From positions 7,812,001-7,876,000 of the forward strand of contig NZ_QUMQ01000001.1 in NCBI RefSeq assembly GCF_003387075.1: 64,000 nucleotides of DNA, written 5' to 3'. The translations under genes and the position numbers were made by a program. Below are positions 44,192 to 52,863 of the stretch, piece after piece. How positions within the stretch are numbered: position 1 is the first letter of the stretch; every line of letters starts with the position of its first letter. The stretch is from Asanoa ferruginea. Lineage in GTDB: Bacteria > Actinomycetota > Actinomycetes > Mycobacteriales > Micromonosporaceae. The notes beneath the pieces were generated by a model. It had not been told where the DNA came from, made no database searches, and worked only from the letters and a program-made list of their open reading frames with translations.

Positions 44192-45566
44192 CCAGGCGGC
44201 GGACGGCCTCGCCGATCAGCGACGGCGGCGCGGCCGCGTAGGTGAGGCGCAGGTGTGGTGCCGGCGGTTCGGCCGCGAACCACGGGCGGCCGGGAAAGAC
44301 GATGACGCCCGCGGCCGCCCCGGCAGTGGCCAACGCGACGTCATCGGTGCCGTCCGGCAGCCGGACCCACAAGTGCAGGCCACCGCGCGGCAGCGAGTCC
44401 GGCACGAGGTCGGGCAGCTCGCGACCGAGCGCGGCCAGCAGCGCGTCGCGCCGGGTGCGCAGCGCGGCGCGCAGCGACCGGCGGTGCCGGGCCCAGGCCG
44501 GCGCGCTGACGAACTCGAGCGTGGCCTGCTGGAGCGGGCCGGCGACGAAGAAGTCGTCGAACAACCTTGCCGCCCGCAGCCGGGCGCCGGCCGGGCCGCG
44601 GGCACCGATCGCCGCGACCCGCAGGCCGGGCGCGGTCGACTTGGTCAGCGACCGCAGGTAGACCACGTGCCCGTCGGGGTCGTCGGCGGCCAGCGGCGGC
44701 GGCGCCTCGCCGTCGATGACGAGGTCGCGGGCATAGTCGTCTTCGATCAGGAAGGCGCCGGCCGCGCGCACGGCCGCCATCACCTCGGTGCGCCGGTGGC
44801 CGGCCAGGGTCGCGCCGTGCGGGTTGGCGAAGAGCGGCTGGCAATAGAACAACCGCGCACCGGTACGCGCGAACGCCTCGGCAAGCTGGTCGGGCCGCAC
44901 CCCGTCGGCGTCGGCCGGCACCGGCACGACCCGCAGCCCCGCGGCCCGGGCGGCGGCCAGCGCGCCCAGGTAGGTCGGCGACTCGACGAGCACGGTGTCG
45001 CCCGGCGCCGTCAGCGCGCGCAGCGCGGTCGACAACGCGGCCTGCCCGCCCGGACAGATCACCAGGTCATCGGCGCGCAGCCCGCCGCCAACCTCGCGGG
45101 CGAACCAGGCGCGCAGGTCGGCGCTCCCCTCGGCCGGCCCGCGCTGCCACGACGCCGGCTGCCGGGCGGCCCGGGCCAGGGCCGCGCCGAGCGCCGCCGC
45201 CGGCTGAAGGTCGGCGTCGAGATAGCCGCCGGACAACGGGATCGCGCCGGCGGGCGGTAGCGCCAGCAGCGACCGCATCTCGTCCTCACCCGGCCGGCGC
45301 GGGCCGAGCGCCACGGTCTGCCAGGACAGGTCGGGTGCCGACGGGGTGACGACCGGCCCGGCGGCGACGAACGTGCCCTGGCCGGACCGGGTCTCGACCA
45401 CTCCTTGGGCGACCAGCGAGCGGATCGCCGACGCGACGGTCACCGGTGAGGCGTGGTGTCGCGCGGTCAGCTCGCGCACCGAGGGCAGCCGGGCGCCCGG
45501 GTCCGAGCGGGCGGCGAGCGCGCGGAGATCTTGGATAACGCGACCGGCTGCGTTACCGTCATTCAT
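44169..45566 (-). CDS. MocR/PdxR-type regulator (GntR HTH fused to aminotransferase domain)
   Basis: A 465-residue protein. GntR winged helix at about 8-75 (RLPSVRELTARHHASPVTVASAIRSLVAQGVVETRSGQGTFVA) and a fold-type I PLP domain (about 100-460) with VICPGGQAALSTAL, LFYCQPLFANPHGATL and the Schiff-base Lys in SLTKSTAPGLRVA. The PLP part usually senses an amino compound or PLP itself. Divergent from an EamA exporter, the classic MocR arrangement. The ATG at 45566 shares its bases with the exporter ATG (CATG). It likely binds the nested palindromes at 45551-45606. Confidence 0.9.
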   Translation of the reverse strand: MNDGNAAGRVIQDLRALAARSDPGARLPSVRELTARHHASPVTVASAIRSLVAQGVVETRSGQGTFVAAGPVVTPSAPDLSWQTVALGPRRPGEDEMRSLLALPPAGAIPLSGGYLDADLQPAAALGAALARAARQPASWQRGPAEGSADLRAWFAREVGGGLRADDLVICPGGQAALSTALRALTAPGDTVLVESPTYLGALAAARAAGLRVVPVPADADGVRPDQLAEAFARTGARLFYCQPLFANPHGATLAGHRRTEVMAAVRAAGAFLIEDDYARDLVIDGEAPPPLAADDPDGHVVYLRSLTKSTAPGLRVAAIGARGPAGARLRAARLFDDFFVAGPLQQATLEFVSAPAWARHRRSLRAALRTRRDALLAALGRELPDLVPDSLPRGGLHLWVRLPDGTDDVALATAGAAAGVIVFPGRPWFAAEPPAPHLRLTYAAAPPSLIGEAVRRLARLPFWS

Positions 45567-45606
45567 GAGAAGCAAGAGTAGCGCTACTGTCAGCGCGACG
45601 GTAACG
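45551..45606. promoter_or_regulatory. Nested palindromes at the MocR/EamA divergent start
   Basis: A perfect 10-bp inverted repeat, CGTTACCGTC (45551-45560) and GACGGTAACG (45597-45606), encloses a perfect 12-bp palindrome AGTAGCGCTACT (45577-45588). The array covers the overlapping start codons of both genes, so the N-terminal codons of the exporter double as operator. MocR dimers usually bind paired sites, which fits. Confidence 0.65.
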
Positions 45607-46590
45607 GGTCTCGCCCTCGGCGCGCTGGGCGTGCTCGCATTCAGCCTGTCGCTGCCGATGACCCGGATCGCCGTGCGGGACCTCGACCCCTGGTTCGTCG
45701 CGTTCGGCCGGGCCGTCGGCGCCGCGCTGCTGGCCTGGGCCTACCTGCGGTTCACCGGCGCGCCGCGGCCCACCCGCGACCAGTGGCGGCGGCTGTCACT
45801 CGTAGCGCTCGGCGTCGTGGTCGGCTTCCCGATGTTCACCTCGCTGGCCCTGATCACCCAGACCTCCGCGCACGGCGCGGTCGTCGTCACCGTGCTGCCC
45901 GCGATGACGGCCGTGTTCGCGGTGCTGCGGGCCGGCGAGCGCCCGCCGCCGCTGTTCTGGGCGGCCAGCGCCGCCGGCCTGATCGCGGTGCTGGCCTTCC
46001 TCATCGCCACCGGCGCGGTCCATGGTGGACTGTCCCGGGCCGATCTGTTCCTGATCGCCGCCGTCGTGCTGTGCGGCCTGGGATACGCCGAGGGCGGCGC
46101 GCTGTCCCGCGAGCTGGGCGGCGCCCGCACGATCTGCTGGGCACTGCTCCTCGCGCTGCCGGTCACCGTCCCTGTCACGCTCGCCGCCGCCGCGCTCCAT
46201 CCGCCGCGGGCCGGCACGGGCACCTGGGCGGCGTTCGGCTACCTGACCGTGGTCTCCATGCTGCTGGGCTTCTTCGCCTGGTATGCCGGCCTGGCCCGGG
46301 GCGGCATCGCGCGGGTCGGCCAGATCCAGCTCGCCCAGCCGGTGATCACGCTGGCCTGGTCAGCCCTGCTGCTCGACGAGACCGTGACACCCGCCGCGAT
46401 CGTGGTGGCCCTGCTGGTGGTCGGCTGCGTCGTGCTGACCCAGCGGACCCGCTCCGGCGCGCCACCGGCGCGAACGTCGACACCCCCGGTCATTCGGCCC
46501 GCAACAGACCCCGCTCGAAGGCCACCGCCACCGCCGCTGCCCGGTCGCGAACACCCAGTTTCGCGTACGCGTGCAGCAGATGGGTCTTGA
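45565..46590 (+). CDS. EamA/DMT-superfamily transporter
   Basis: A 341-residue protein with ten hydrophobic helices in two EamA repeats (about 15-150 and 160-295), including TGLALGALGVLAFSLSLPMTRIAVRDLDPWFVAFGRA and, in the second half, ARVGQIQLAQPVITLAWSALLLDETV. The family exports amino acids and metabolites. The ATG at 45565 overlaps the MocR ATG; no later start gives a full TM1. A C-terminal Pro/Arg-rich tail of about 45 residues lies over the convergent response-regulator gene (101 bp overlap) and is unlike the family. Confidence 0.85.
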   Translation: MRSKSSATVSATVTGLALGALGVLAFSLSLPMTRIAVRDLDPWFVAFGRAVGAALLAWAYLRFTGAPRPTRDQWRRLSLVALGVVVGFPMFTSLALITQTSAHGAVVVTVLPAMTAVFAVLRAGERPPPLFWAASAAGLIAVLAFLIATGAVHGGLSRADLFLIAAVVLCGLGYAEGGALSRELGGARTICWALLLALPVTVPVTLAAAALHPPRAGTGTWAAFGYLTVVSMLLGFFAWYAGLARGGIARVGQIQLAQPVITLAWSALLLDETVTPAAIVVALLVVGCVVLTQRTRSGAPPARTSTPPVIRPATDPARRPPPPPLPGREHPVSRTRAADGS

Positions 46591-47116
46591 CCGTCGCCTC
46601 GCTGACGAACAGCCGCCGGGCCGCCTCCCGGTTGGAGCACCCGCGCGCGATCAGCGACAGCACTTCGAGCTCGCGCTGGGTGAGCGGCTCCTGCCCGGGC
46701 GTGCGCAACCGGTCGATCAGCCGGCCGGCCACCGACGGCGACAGCACCGACTCGCCCCGGTGGGCCGCAGCCACCGCCCGGCACAGCTCGTCGCGCGGTG
46801 TGTCCTTGAGCAGGTAGCCGGTCGCGCCGGCCTTGATCGCCGGCAGCACGTCGGTGTCGGTGTCGTAGGTCGTCAGCACCAGCACCCGGGCCGCCGACCC
46901 GCGGGCCTTCAGTTCGCGGATCGTGCTCACCCCGTCCATCACCGGCATCCGCAGGTCGAGCAGCACCACGTCGGGGCGCACGGCGTCGGCCAGGGCCAGC
47001 GCCTCGCGGCCGTCGCCGGCCTCGCCCAGCACGGCGAACCGGCCGTCGGCGTCGAGCATCCCGCGCAACCCGTCGCGCACCACCGGATGGTCGTCGACGA
47101 TGATCACGCCGATCAC
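46490..47116 (-). CDS. NarL/LuxR-family response regulator
   Basis: A 208-residue regulator. Receiver domain with acidic pair VDDHPVVRDGL (about 8-18), phospho-acceptor Asp in VVLLDLRMP (about 54), Thr in VLTTYD and Lys in LLKDTPRDE. LuxR HTH at about 142-205 (EPLTQRELEVLSLIARGCSNREAARRLFVSEATVKTHL). The GTG start at 47116 overlaps the kinase stop by 4 bp. Last gene of the minus-strand run that includes two ABC systems, which are its probable targets, as in LiaRS/DesKR-like loci. Confidence 0.92.
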   Translation of the reverse strand: MIGVIIVDDHPVVRDGLRGMLDADGRFAVLGEAGDGREALALADAVRPDVVLLDLRMPVMDGVSTIRELKARGSAARVLVLTTYDTDTDVLPAIKAGATGYLLKDTPRDELCRAVAAAHRGESVLSPSVAGRLIDRLRTPGQEPLTQRELEVLSLIARGCSNREAARRLFVSEATVKTHLLHAYAKLGVRDRAAAVAVAFERGLLRAE

Positions 47117-48300
47117 GCGGCGACCAGCACCGGCAGGCAGACCGCGATCGCCGTGCCCTCGCCGGGAGCGGACTCGACCTCGATCGTGCCGCCCACCCGG
47201 GCGACCCGGTCGCGCATCGCCGCCAGCCCGTAGCGACCCGCGTCGACCGCGGCGGGGTCGAACCCGGCGCCGTCGTCGCGAATGTCCAGCGTCACCAGAT
47301 CCTCCAGATAGGACAGTGTCAGGGCGACCCGGTTGGCCCGCGCGTGCCGGCCCACGTTGGTCAGTGCCTCCTGCGCGGCCCGCAGCAGCGTCGTATCGGC
47401 GTCGGGGTGCAGCCGGTCGGCCGCGCCGGTGACGATCAGCGAAGCGGGCACCCCGGTCAGCCGCGACCAGCCGTCGACGAGGTCGCCCAGCGCCTCGGGC
47501 AGCGCGGCACCGTCGAGCGAGCCCGGGCGCAGGGCCCGGACCGACCGGCGCGCCTCCGCGAGGCTGTCGCGGGCCAGCCGCTTCGCCGCGTCGACGTGCC
47601 GGCGCCACTCGGCCGGGCGGCCGACGGTGGCCTCGGCCGCCTCGAGTTGGGTGACGATGCCGGTCAGCCCCTGCGCGAGCACGTCGTGGATCTCACCGGC
47701 CAGCCGCTGCCGCTCGTCGAGCACGCCGGCCGCGCGGGCCTGGCTCAGCAGCCGGGTCTGCAACGCGGCGTTCTCGGCCAGCGCGTCGGCCAGTTGCCGG
47801 TTGGCCCGCGCCACCGTGGCCTGCTGCTCGCGGTGCTGGGTCGCGAGCATCGTCAGGGCCACGGCGACGACGACGTTGAAGGCCAGCAGGATGGCGAACC
47901 CGGCGCCGTCGACGTCGATGAAGCCGCCGGCCTGTGCCGCCGCGGTGAGCACCGCGACCGCGGCCGCTCCGGCGATCCGCCAGCGGCCGGGCAGGGCGTA
48001 CACGATGAAGAGGTAACCGGTCCAGGCGAAGAAGCCGAACAGCGGGCTGCACCAGACCAGCACGCCGGCCAGCAGTACCAGGCCGACGAAGAAGCCGGCC
48101 ATCCGCGGCGGGTGGCCGACCCACCCCGGGTGCAGCGTGACGCACCACAGCATCCAGCCGGCGGTCGCGGCCACCACTGCCAGCATGACCGGAACCGGCA
48201 CCCGGCTGTCACCGGACGCCAGCACCAGCGCGGTGGCGCCGGCGAGTGCGGCGTAGGGCGCCACCATCAGCAACCGGTCGAGCCGGCGAGCGTCGGACAT
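47113..48300 (-). CDS. Sensor histidine kinase (HisKA_3 type)
   Basis: A 395-residue kinase with five to six N-terminal membrane helices (about 12-155), a coiled-coil (about 155-195), HisKA_3 with His205 (LAGEIHDVLAQGL), N-box AQEALTNVGRHA (about 302-313) and G box RDDGAGFDP (about 330-338). DesK-like sensors of this size detect membrane state or cell-wall antibiotics. It starts 6 bp after the ABC permease gene. Kinase for the response regulator at 46490-47116. Confidence 0.92.
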   Translation of the reverse strand: MSDARRLDRLLMVAPYAALAGATALVLASGDSRVPVPVMLAVVAATAGWMLWCVTLHPGWVGHPPRMAGFFVGLVLLAGVLVWCSPLFGFFAWTGYLFIVYALPGRWRIAGAAAVAVLTAAAQAGGFIDVDGAGFAILLAFNVVVAVALTMLATQHREQQATVARANRQLADALAENAALQTRLLSQARAAGVLDERQRLAGEIHDVLAQGLTGIVTQLEAAEATVGRPAEWRRHVDAAKRLARDSLAEARRSVRALRPGSLDGAALPEALGDLVDGWSRLTGVPASLIVTGAADRLHPDADTTLLRAAQEALTNVGRHARANRVALTLSYLEDLVTLDIRDDGAGFDPAAVDAGRYGLAAMRDRVARVGGTIEVESAPGEGTAIAVCLPVLVAA

Positions 48301-48306
48301 CCCGGG

Positions 48307-49041
48307 TCACCTCCAGCGGAAAAGCCTGGCGGACGCCAGCCCGAAGACCGCCAGGTAGGCCACCAGCACGGTAACCGACAGCGGGTTGGGCCAGGTGCCG
48401 GCGCTGGCCTGGTGCAACGCGCGCTCGCCGGCGCCCAGCGGCGTGAAGTCGCCGATCCGGGCGACCGTGTGCGGCAGCAGTTCGCGCGGCGTCCACAGCC
48501 CGGCGAAGAACATCAGCGGGAAGAACAGCAGGTTGCCGATCGAGTTGCCGGCCCTGCCGGTCGGTGCCACCGCGGCGACCAGCAGGCCGACGGCGAACAC
48601 CCCGGCCGCGCAGAGCAGGAACGCGACGACGAACGCGGCCGGGTCGGCCGGCAGCGGCACCCCGTAGCCGATCCGCCCGACGGCGATCGCGATCAGGGCG
48701 GCCGTCACGGCGGTCACCAGCGTGGCCAGGACCTGGGCCGAGAGCAGGATCAGCGGGGGTACGGGGGTGGTGGCGAACCGGCGCAGGATGCCCCGCTCGC
48801 GGTAGGTCGCCAGCACCATCGGCATCACCTGGAGAGCCACCATGGCCAGCGACAGGGCGACGGCGATGCCGACGTAGGCGTCGATCACCCGCTTGCCGCC
48901 GAGGCCCGCCGACGGTTCCCGCAACGCCGGGACGCTGCCCAGGACCACCACCAGGATGGTCGGCGCGAGCAGCGAGAAGAACGCCGGCACCGGCTCGCGC
49001 AGGTTGAGGCGCAGTTCGGTGCGGGTCAGTCGAAGCAGCAT
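48307..49041 (-). CDS. ABC-2 type transport permease
   Basis: A 244-residue membrane subunit with six helices. It carries the ABC-2 amphipathic entry (TRTELRLNLREPVPAFFSLLAPTILVVVLG), the intracellular segment ATYRERGILRRFATTPVPP and the C-terminal LFFPLMFFAGLWTPRELLP, as in drug exporters of the DrrB type. It lies 4 bp after its ATPase and 6 bp before the kinase gene. It likely exports an antibiotic or lipid. Confidence 0.9.
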   Translation of the reverse strand: MLLRLTRTELRLNLREPVPAFFSLLAPTILVVVLGSVPALREPSAGLGGKRVIDAYVGIAVALSLAMVALQVMPMVLATYRERGILRRFATTPVPPLILLSAQVLATLVTAVTAALIAIAVGRIGYGVPLPADPAAFVVAFLLCAAGVFAVGLLVAAVAPTGRAGNSIGNLLFFPLMFFAGLWTPRELLPHTVARIGDFTPLGAGERALHQASAGTWPNPLSVTVLVAYLAVFGLASARLFRWR

Positions 49042-49045
49042 GGTC

Positions 49046-49753
49046 TCACTCCTCGCGGGGGCGGGTGGTCAGGCTGATGAAGGCGTCGTCGAGGCTGCCG
49101 TGGCCGGCGGTGAGCGCGGCGGGCGTGCCGAGCGCGACGACCTCGCCGTGGTCGAGGACGGCGATCCGGTCGCAGAGCCGCTCGGCCTCCTCCATCAGGT
49201 GGGTCACCAGGACGACGGTCACGCCGCGGTCGCGGATGGCGCGCACCAGCGACCAGGCGTCCCGGCGGGCATGCGGGTCGAGCCCGGTGCTCAGCTCGTC
49301 GAGGATGGCGACGCGCGGATTGCCGACGAGCGCGAGCGCGATCGACAGGCGCTGCTTCTGGCCGCCGGACAGGTTGGCGTAGCGGACCCGGAGGCGGTCG
49401 GCCAGGCCGAGTTCGGCGGCCAACGCCCGCCAGTCGGCGGGGGCGCGGTAGCAACCGGCGTAGAGCGCGAGCGCCTCGCCGACCGTCAGCTTGTCCTGGA
49501 GGCCGCTCTCCTGAAGTTGGACCCCGACCAACGAGCGCAGCTCCGGATCGCGCGGGTCGCGGCCGAGCACGCTGATGTCGCCGCCGTCGGGAACGCGCAG
49601 TGCGGAGACGCACTCGACGGTGGTGGTCTTCCCGGCTCCGTTGGGCCCGAGCAGCCCGAAGATCTCGCCGGCGTCGACGGCGAACGAGACGTCACGGACG
49701 GCGTCGGTCGCGCCGTAGCGCTTGCGTAGGTGCTTGACCTCGATGACTGGCAT
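49046..49753 (-). CDS. ABC transporter ATP-binding protein
   Basis: A 235-residue ATPase of the DrrA type: Walker A GPNGAGKTTT (about 36-45), Q-loop VQLQESGLQ, signature LSGGQKQR (about 128-135), Walker B VAILDEL and the H-loop VTHLMEE. In Walker B the usual DEPT is DELS, a known variant. Pairs with the permease at 48307-49041. It starts 79 bp after the previous gene of the run; no independent promoter is obvious there. Confidence 0.93.
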   Translation of the reverse strand: MPVIEVKHLRKRYGATDAVRDVSFAVDAGEIFGLLGPNGAGKTTTVECVSALRVPDGGDISVLGRDPRDPELRSLVGVQLQESGLQDKLTVGEALALYAGCYRAPADWRALAAELGLADRLRVRYANLSGGQKQRLSIALALVGNPRVAILDELSTGLDPHARRDAWSLVRAIRDRGVTVVLVTHLMEEAERLCDRIAVLDHGEVVALGTPAALTAGHGSLDDAFISLTTRPREE

Positions 49754-49832
49754 GCTTCGACGGTGTCATCGGCGCCGGGCCGCCGAATCGACCAGTGGGC
49801 GATCGCGGTCATCCACCAACCGGTGGATGCGG

Positions 49833-50675
49833 TCACAGGTCGCGGCGCCGGAAGCTGAGGCCGGCCAGGGCCAGCACCAGGGCGATCCAGACGGCCGTCC
49901 AGGCCAGGTAGGCGGCGGTGAGCCCGGACACGCTCATGAACGGATGCCCCTGGAACGCCGGGCCGAGTTGGGTCAGCGCGCCCGGGTCCTGGAAGGCGTT
50001 CATCGCGCCGCGCCACAGGCCGTCGGTCGGCAGCAGCATGCGGGAGACCGCGCCGATCCGCGCGACGCTGTCGTTGCCGAGCGCCTGCCCGACCGAACCG
50101 ACCACGCCGGCGATCCAGGTGGCGCCGAACAGGCCGACCGCCACGATGCCCGACGCCATCGGCGAGATCGCGGTGGACAGCAGCAGGCCCAGCGTGAGCA
50201 GGGCGGTAGTCTGCACGGCGAGCAGGGCGAGCCCGGTCGCCGCCGCCGGCGGCCAGTAGCCCATCGTCGACCAGACAATCAGGAACTGGGCGAGGCCGGC
50301 GGTGACCACGAAGCCGGTGCCGAACGCGACCAGGCCGAGCCACTTGCCGAGCAGCACCGTCGAGCGGCGCACCGGCCGGGCCAGCATCGCCAGCGCCGTG
50401 CCGGACTCGATCTCGCCGGCCAGGGTGGGCCCGGCCAGGAACGCGGTGCCCAGGGCGGCGATCAGGCTCAGCCCGAACATCACCAGGTTGAGCACCGTGG
50501 ACGCGGCCAGCCGGGCCTCGCCGCTGGTGAGCCCGCCGAACTCGACGTCGAGCCGGTAGAAGCCCCAGCCGCTGAGCCCGAGCAGCAGGACCGTCATCAC
50601 GGCCAGCGAGCGCAGCACCCGGCGGCGGGCGGCCTCGCGCAGCGTCAGCGCGGCGATGGTGAAGGCGATCCTCAT
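49833..50675 (-). CDS. ABC-2 type permease (NosY-like)
   Basis: A 280-residue permease with six helices: an N-terminal amphipathic AALTLREAARRRVLRSLAVMTV, FLAGPTLAGEIESGTALAMLARPVRRSTVLLGKW in the first cytosolic loop and a final helix LAWTAVWIALVLALAGLSF. The pattern is that of NosY/ABC-2 permeases. ATGA overlap with its ATPase (50672-50675) gives tight coupling. Substrate unknown. Confidence 0.87.
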   Translation of the reverse strand: MRIAFTIAALTLREAARRRVLRSLAVMTVLLLGLSGWGFYRLDVEFGGLTSGEARLAASTVLNLVMFGLSLIAALGTAFLAGPTLAGEIESGTALAMLARPVRRSTVLLGKWLGLVAFGTGFVVTAGLAQFLIVWSTMGYWPPAAATGLALLAVQTTALLTLGLLLSTAISPMASGIVAVGLFGATWIAGVVGSVGQALGNDSVARIGAVSRMLLPTDGLWRGAMNAFQDPGALTQLGPAFQGHPFMSVSGLTAAYLAWTAVWIALVLALAGLSFRRRDL

Positions 50676-51625
50676 CGGTGCTCCTCGGTGCCGGTGCGCA
50701 GGATGTCGAGCAGCCGCTCCTCGAGGCTGATCCGCGCCGGCTCGACGGAGTGCACCCGCACCCCGAGGCCGACCAGGTCGGCGACCAGCTCGGGAACGAG
50801 GTCGAGGTCGTCGACCGCGATCGTGTAGGCCTCACCCTCGTTGGTCACCGCACCGGCGGCCGCGAGCCGGGCCGAGGCCGCGGCGTCGACGGCGGAGAGC
50901 CGCAGCCGCAGCTCGCGCTGGCCGAGCAACTCGGCGAGGGTGCCGGAGGCGGCGACCCGGCCCTTGTCGAGGATGACGACCCGGTCGCAGACCCGCTCGA
51001 CCTCGCCGATCAGGTGTGAGTTGAGCAGGACGGCGACGCCGCGCTCCTTGAGCGACAGCAGCAGGTCGCGCACGTCGGCCCGGCCGAGCGGGTCGAGGGC
51101 GCTGGTCGGCTCGTCGAGGATGACCAGGTCGGGGCGGGCCACCAGCGCGACGGCCAGGCCGAGGCGCTGCTGCATGCCCTTGGAGAAGCCGCCCACCCGG
51201 TCACCGGCCCGATCGGCGAGGCCGACGAGGCCCAGGCACTCGTGCCGTTCGGCGGTCGGGACGGCGATCCCGGCGAGGCGCACGTGCAGCGCCAGCACCT
51301 CGGCCGCCGTGAGCCAGGGCTGGTAGCGGAACAGCTCGGGCAGGTAGCCGACCCGAGCCCGGGCCTTCGGGTCGCGCCCCGGCCGGCCGAGCAGCAGCAC
51401 CTCCCCCGAGTCGGGGCGGACCAGGCCGAGCAGGATCTTGATCACGGTGGTCTTGCCGGCGCCGTTGGGCCCGAGCAGGCCGACCACCTCGCCCCGGCCG
51501 ACCGTGCAGGAGACGTCGTCGACCGCGACCCGGCTCCGATAGCGCTTGCGCAGGCCCGAGCACCACACCGCCGGCCCCGGTGCCAGCTCGGTGACCAGCC
51601 GTTGTGCTGCTTCGAGCGAACTCAT
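50672..51625 (-). CDS. ABC transporter ATP-binding protein (CcmA/NosF-like)
   Basis: A 317-residue ATPase: Walker A GPNGAGKTT (about 54-62), Q-loop PELFRYQPW, signature FSKGMQQRLG (about 148-157) with K for the usual G, Walker B LVILDEPTSALDP and H-loop LNSHLIGE. A C-terminal about 85-residue extension follows, as in drug-resistance ATPases. ATGA overlaps with the anti-sigma gene before it and the permease after it make sigma/anti-sigma and ABC one translational unit. Confidence 0.92.
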   Translation of the reverse strand: MSSLEAAQRLVTELAPGPAVWCSGLRKRYRSRVAVDDVSCTVGRGEVVGLLGPNGAGKTTVIKILLGLVRPDSGEVLLLGRPGRDPKARARVGYLPELFRYQPWLTAAEVLALHVRLAGIAVPTAERHECLGLVGLADRAGDRVGGFSKGMQQRLGLAVALVARPDLVILDEPTSALDPLGRADVRDLLLSLKERGVAVLLNSHLIGEVERVCDRVVILDKGRVAASGTLAELLGQRELRLRLSAVDAAASARLAAAGAVTNEGEAYTIAVDDLDLVPELVADLVGLGVRVHSVEPARISLEERLLDILRTGTEEHR

Positions 51626-52863
51626 CGCGACCCCAATCCGCGGGCGACGGCGAGCACCTCGTCGGCGCTCAATGACCCGGCCACCGCGGTGACGATGCCG
51701 TTGTCGAGCCAGACGACGGCCGACATCGTGCTGTCGCGCGAACTCAGCAGCGTGGCGGGGACGCCGCCGACGTCGGTCGCCGAGCTCTTCATGTGCTCGA
51801 GCGACGTGAACAGCGGCAGCGTGGTGCCGTCGCCGGAGAAGCCGCGCAACTGCGCCGCGACGTTGGACGGCAGCACGGGCAGCAGATAGTCGCGGGCCGT
51901 CTCGAACGGCACACCCGAGGAGGTGTAGGCCGTCGGCGCGACCGCGCGGGCGACGATCATCGCCGGGACCGGCCGGCCCTGCGACCACATCGCGACCAGG
52001 CCGGGACCGGCGACCAGCCGGAACTTGCTGCCGTCGAGGCCGGGCGGCGGTGGCGGCAGCGTCACCCCGGCCGCCGCCGCGGTCTGCGCGGTCTTCGCGG
52101 CGGAGAAGGTGAACAGCGCACTGGCCCGGGCACCGACCTGATAGGTGGGTGGCCCGTTGACCCCCTTGGGTAGCTCGCGCACCACCGGGACGGCGAGACC
52201 GGTGGCCTGCGACGCGGCGGCGGCGTCGGCGACCGCGTGGATGTCGATCGGTTCGACCGGCACGAGCTCGCCGAAGGCGTCGAGCTCGGGCATCGTGATG
52301 AGGTCGGCCTCCGGCGCGGTGACCGGGGCGATCTGCTCGGTGCGGAAGATCTGGAGCCAGTCACCCGCCGCGGCGGCGCTGGCCCCGGTCAACAGAACAG
52401 CGACGCCGGCCACGGCGACCACCGGCCGGCTCAGCAAGCCCCGCCACCGGCCGGCGCGTCCGCGTCCGCCGGCCGCGACCAGCCGCCGCAAGCCGGCATC
52501 CGCCTCGCTCGCGGAGGCGGGCGAGGGCTCGCCCGACGCGACCAGCCGCTGCAAGCCGGCGTCGGCCTCGCTCGCGGAGGCGGGCGAGGATTCGCCCCCC
52601 GCGACCAGCCGCCGCAAGCCGGCGTCGGCCTCGCTGGAGGTAAGCGTTGGTTCGCCGGCCGCGAGCAGGCGTAGCCACCCGGCGTCGACATCGGTGGGGA
52701 CGACGAAGTCGAGTGCGCCGCTGGCGAACGACGCGTCGGCTTCGACCGCCGCGAGCCCGGTCAGGCAGACCCGGCAGCCGGCGACGTGGGCGCGGTCGGT
52801 GTCGGCGACGCCGGCCGGCTCGTCGAGCAGCCGGCGCAGCGTGCCGTCAGTCGGATGGCGCAT
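51622..52863 (-). CDS. Zinc-finger anti-sigma factor with tandem repeats
   Basis: A 413-residue protein. A ZAS-like H-x3-C-x2-C site (His26, Cys30, Cys33) typical of anti-sigma factors is followed by about 80 residues with 20- to 21-residue repeats (EADAGLRRLVAGGE type, about 57-135). One TM helix (about 147-168) follows and then an extracytoplasmic domain of about 245 residues. It likely binds and silences the ECF sigma factor encoded just upstream, releasing it when the outer domain senses stress. The start overlaps the sigma gene by 17 bp. Confidence 0.8.
   Translation of the reverse strand: MRHPTDGTLRRLLDEPAGVADTDRAHVAGCRVCLTGLAAVEADASFASGALDFVVPTDVDAGWLRLLAAGEPTLTSSEADAGLRRLVAGGESSPASASEADAGLQRLVASGEPSPASASEADAGLRRLVAAGGRGRAGRWRGLLSRPVVAVAGVAVLLTGASAAAAGDWLQIFRTEQIAPVTAPEADLITMPELDAFGELVPVEPIDIHAVADAAAASQATGLAVPVVRELPKGVNGPPTYQVGARASALFTFSAAKTAQTAAAAGVTLPPPPPGLDGSKFRLVAGPGLVAMWSQGRPVPAMIVARAVAPTAYTSSGVPFETARDYLLPVLPSNVAAQLRGFSGDGTTLPLFTSLEHMKSSATDVGGVPATLLSSRDSTMSAVVWLDNGIVTAVAGSLSADEVLAVARGLGSR
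52475..52680. repeat. 63-bp tandem repeat in the anti-sigma gene
   Basis: Units start at 52475, 52538 and 52601 (63 bp apart, each opening GCGACCAGCCG), with a degenerate fourth at 52661 (60 bp). They encode 21-residue Ala/Glu-rich units between the zinc finger and the membrane helix. Confidence 0.88.

Noticed and set aside
49722-50828. Long plus-strand reading frame over the ABC genes
   Set aside because: Antisense shadow in GC-rich DNA; its translation is low-complexity Arg/Gln/His, while the minus strand has clear ABC motifs.
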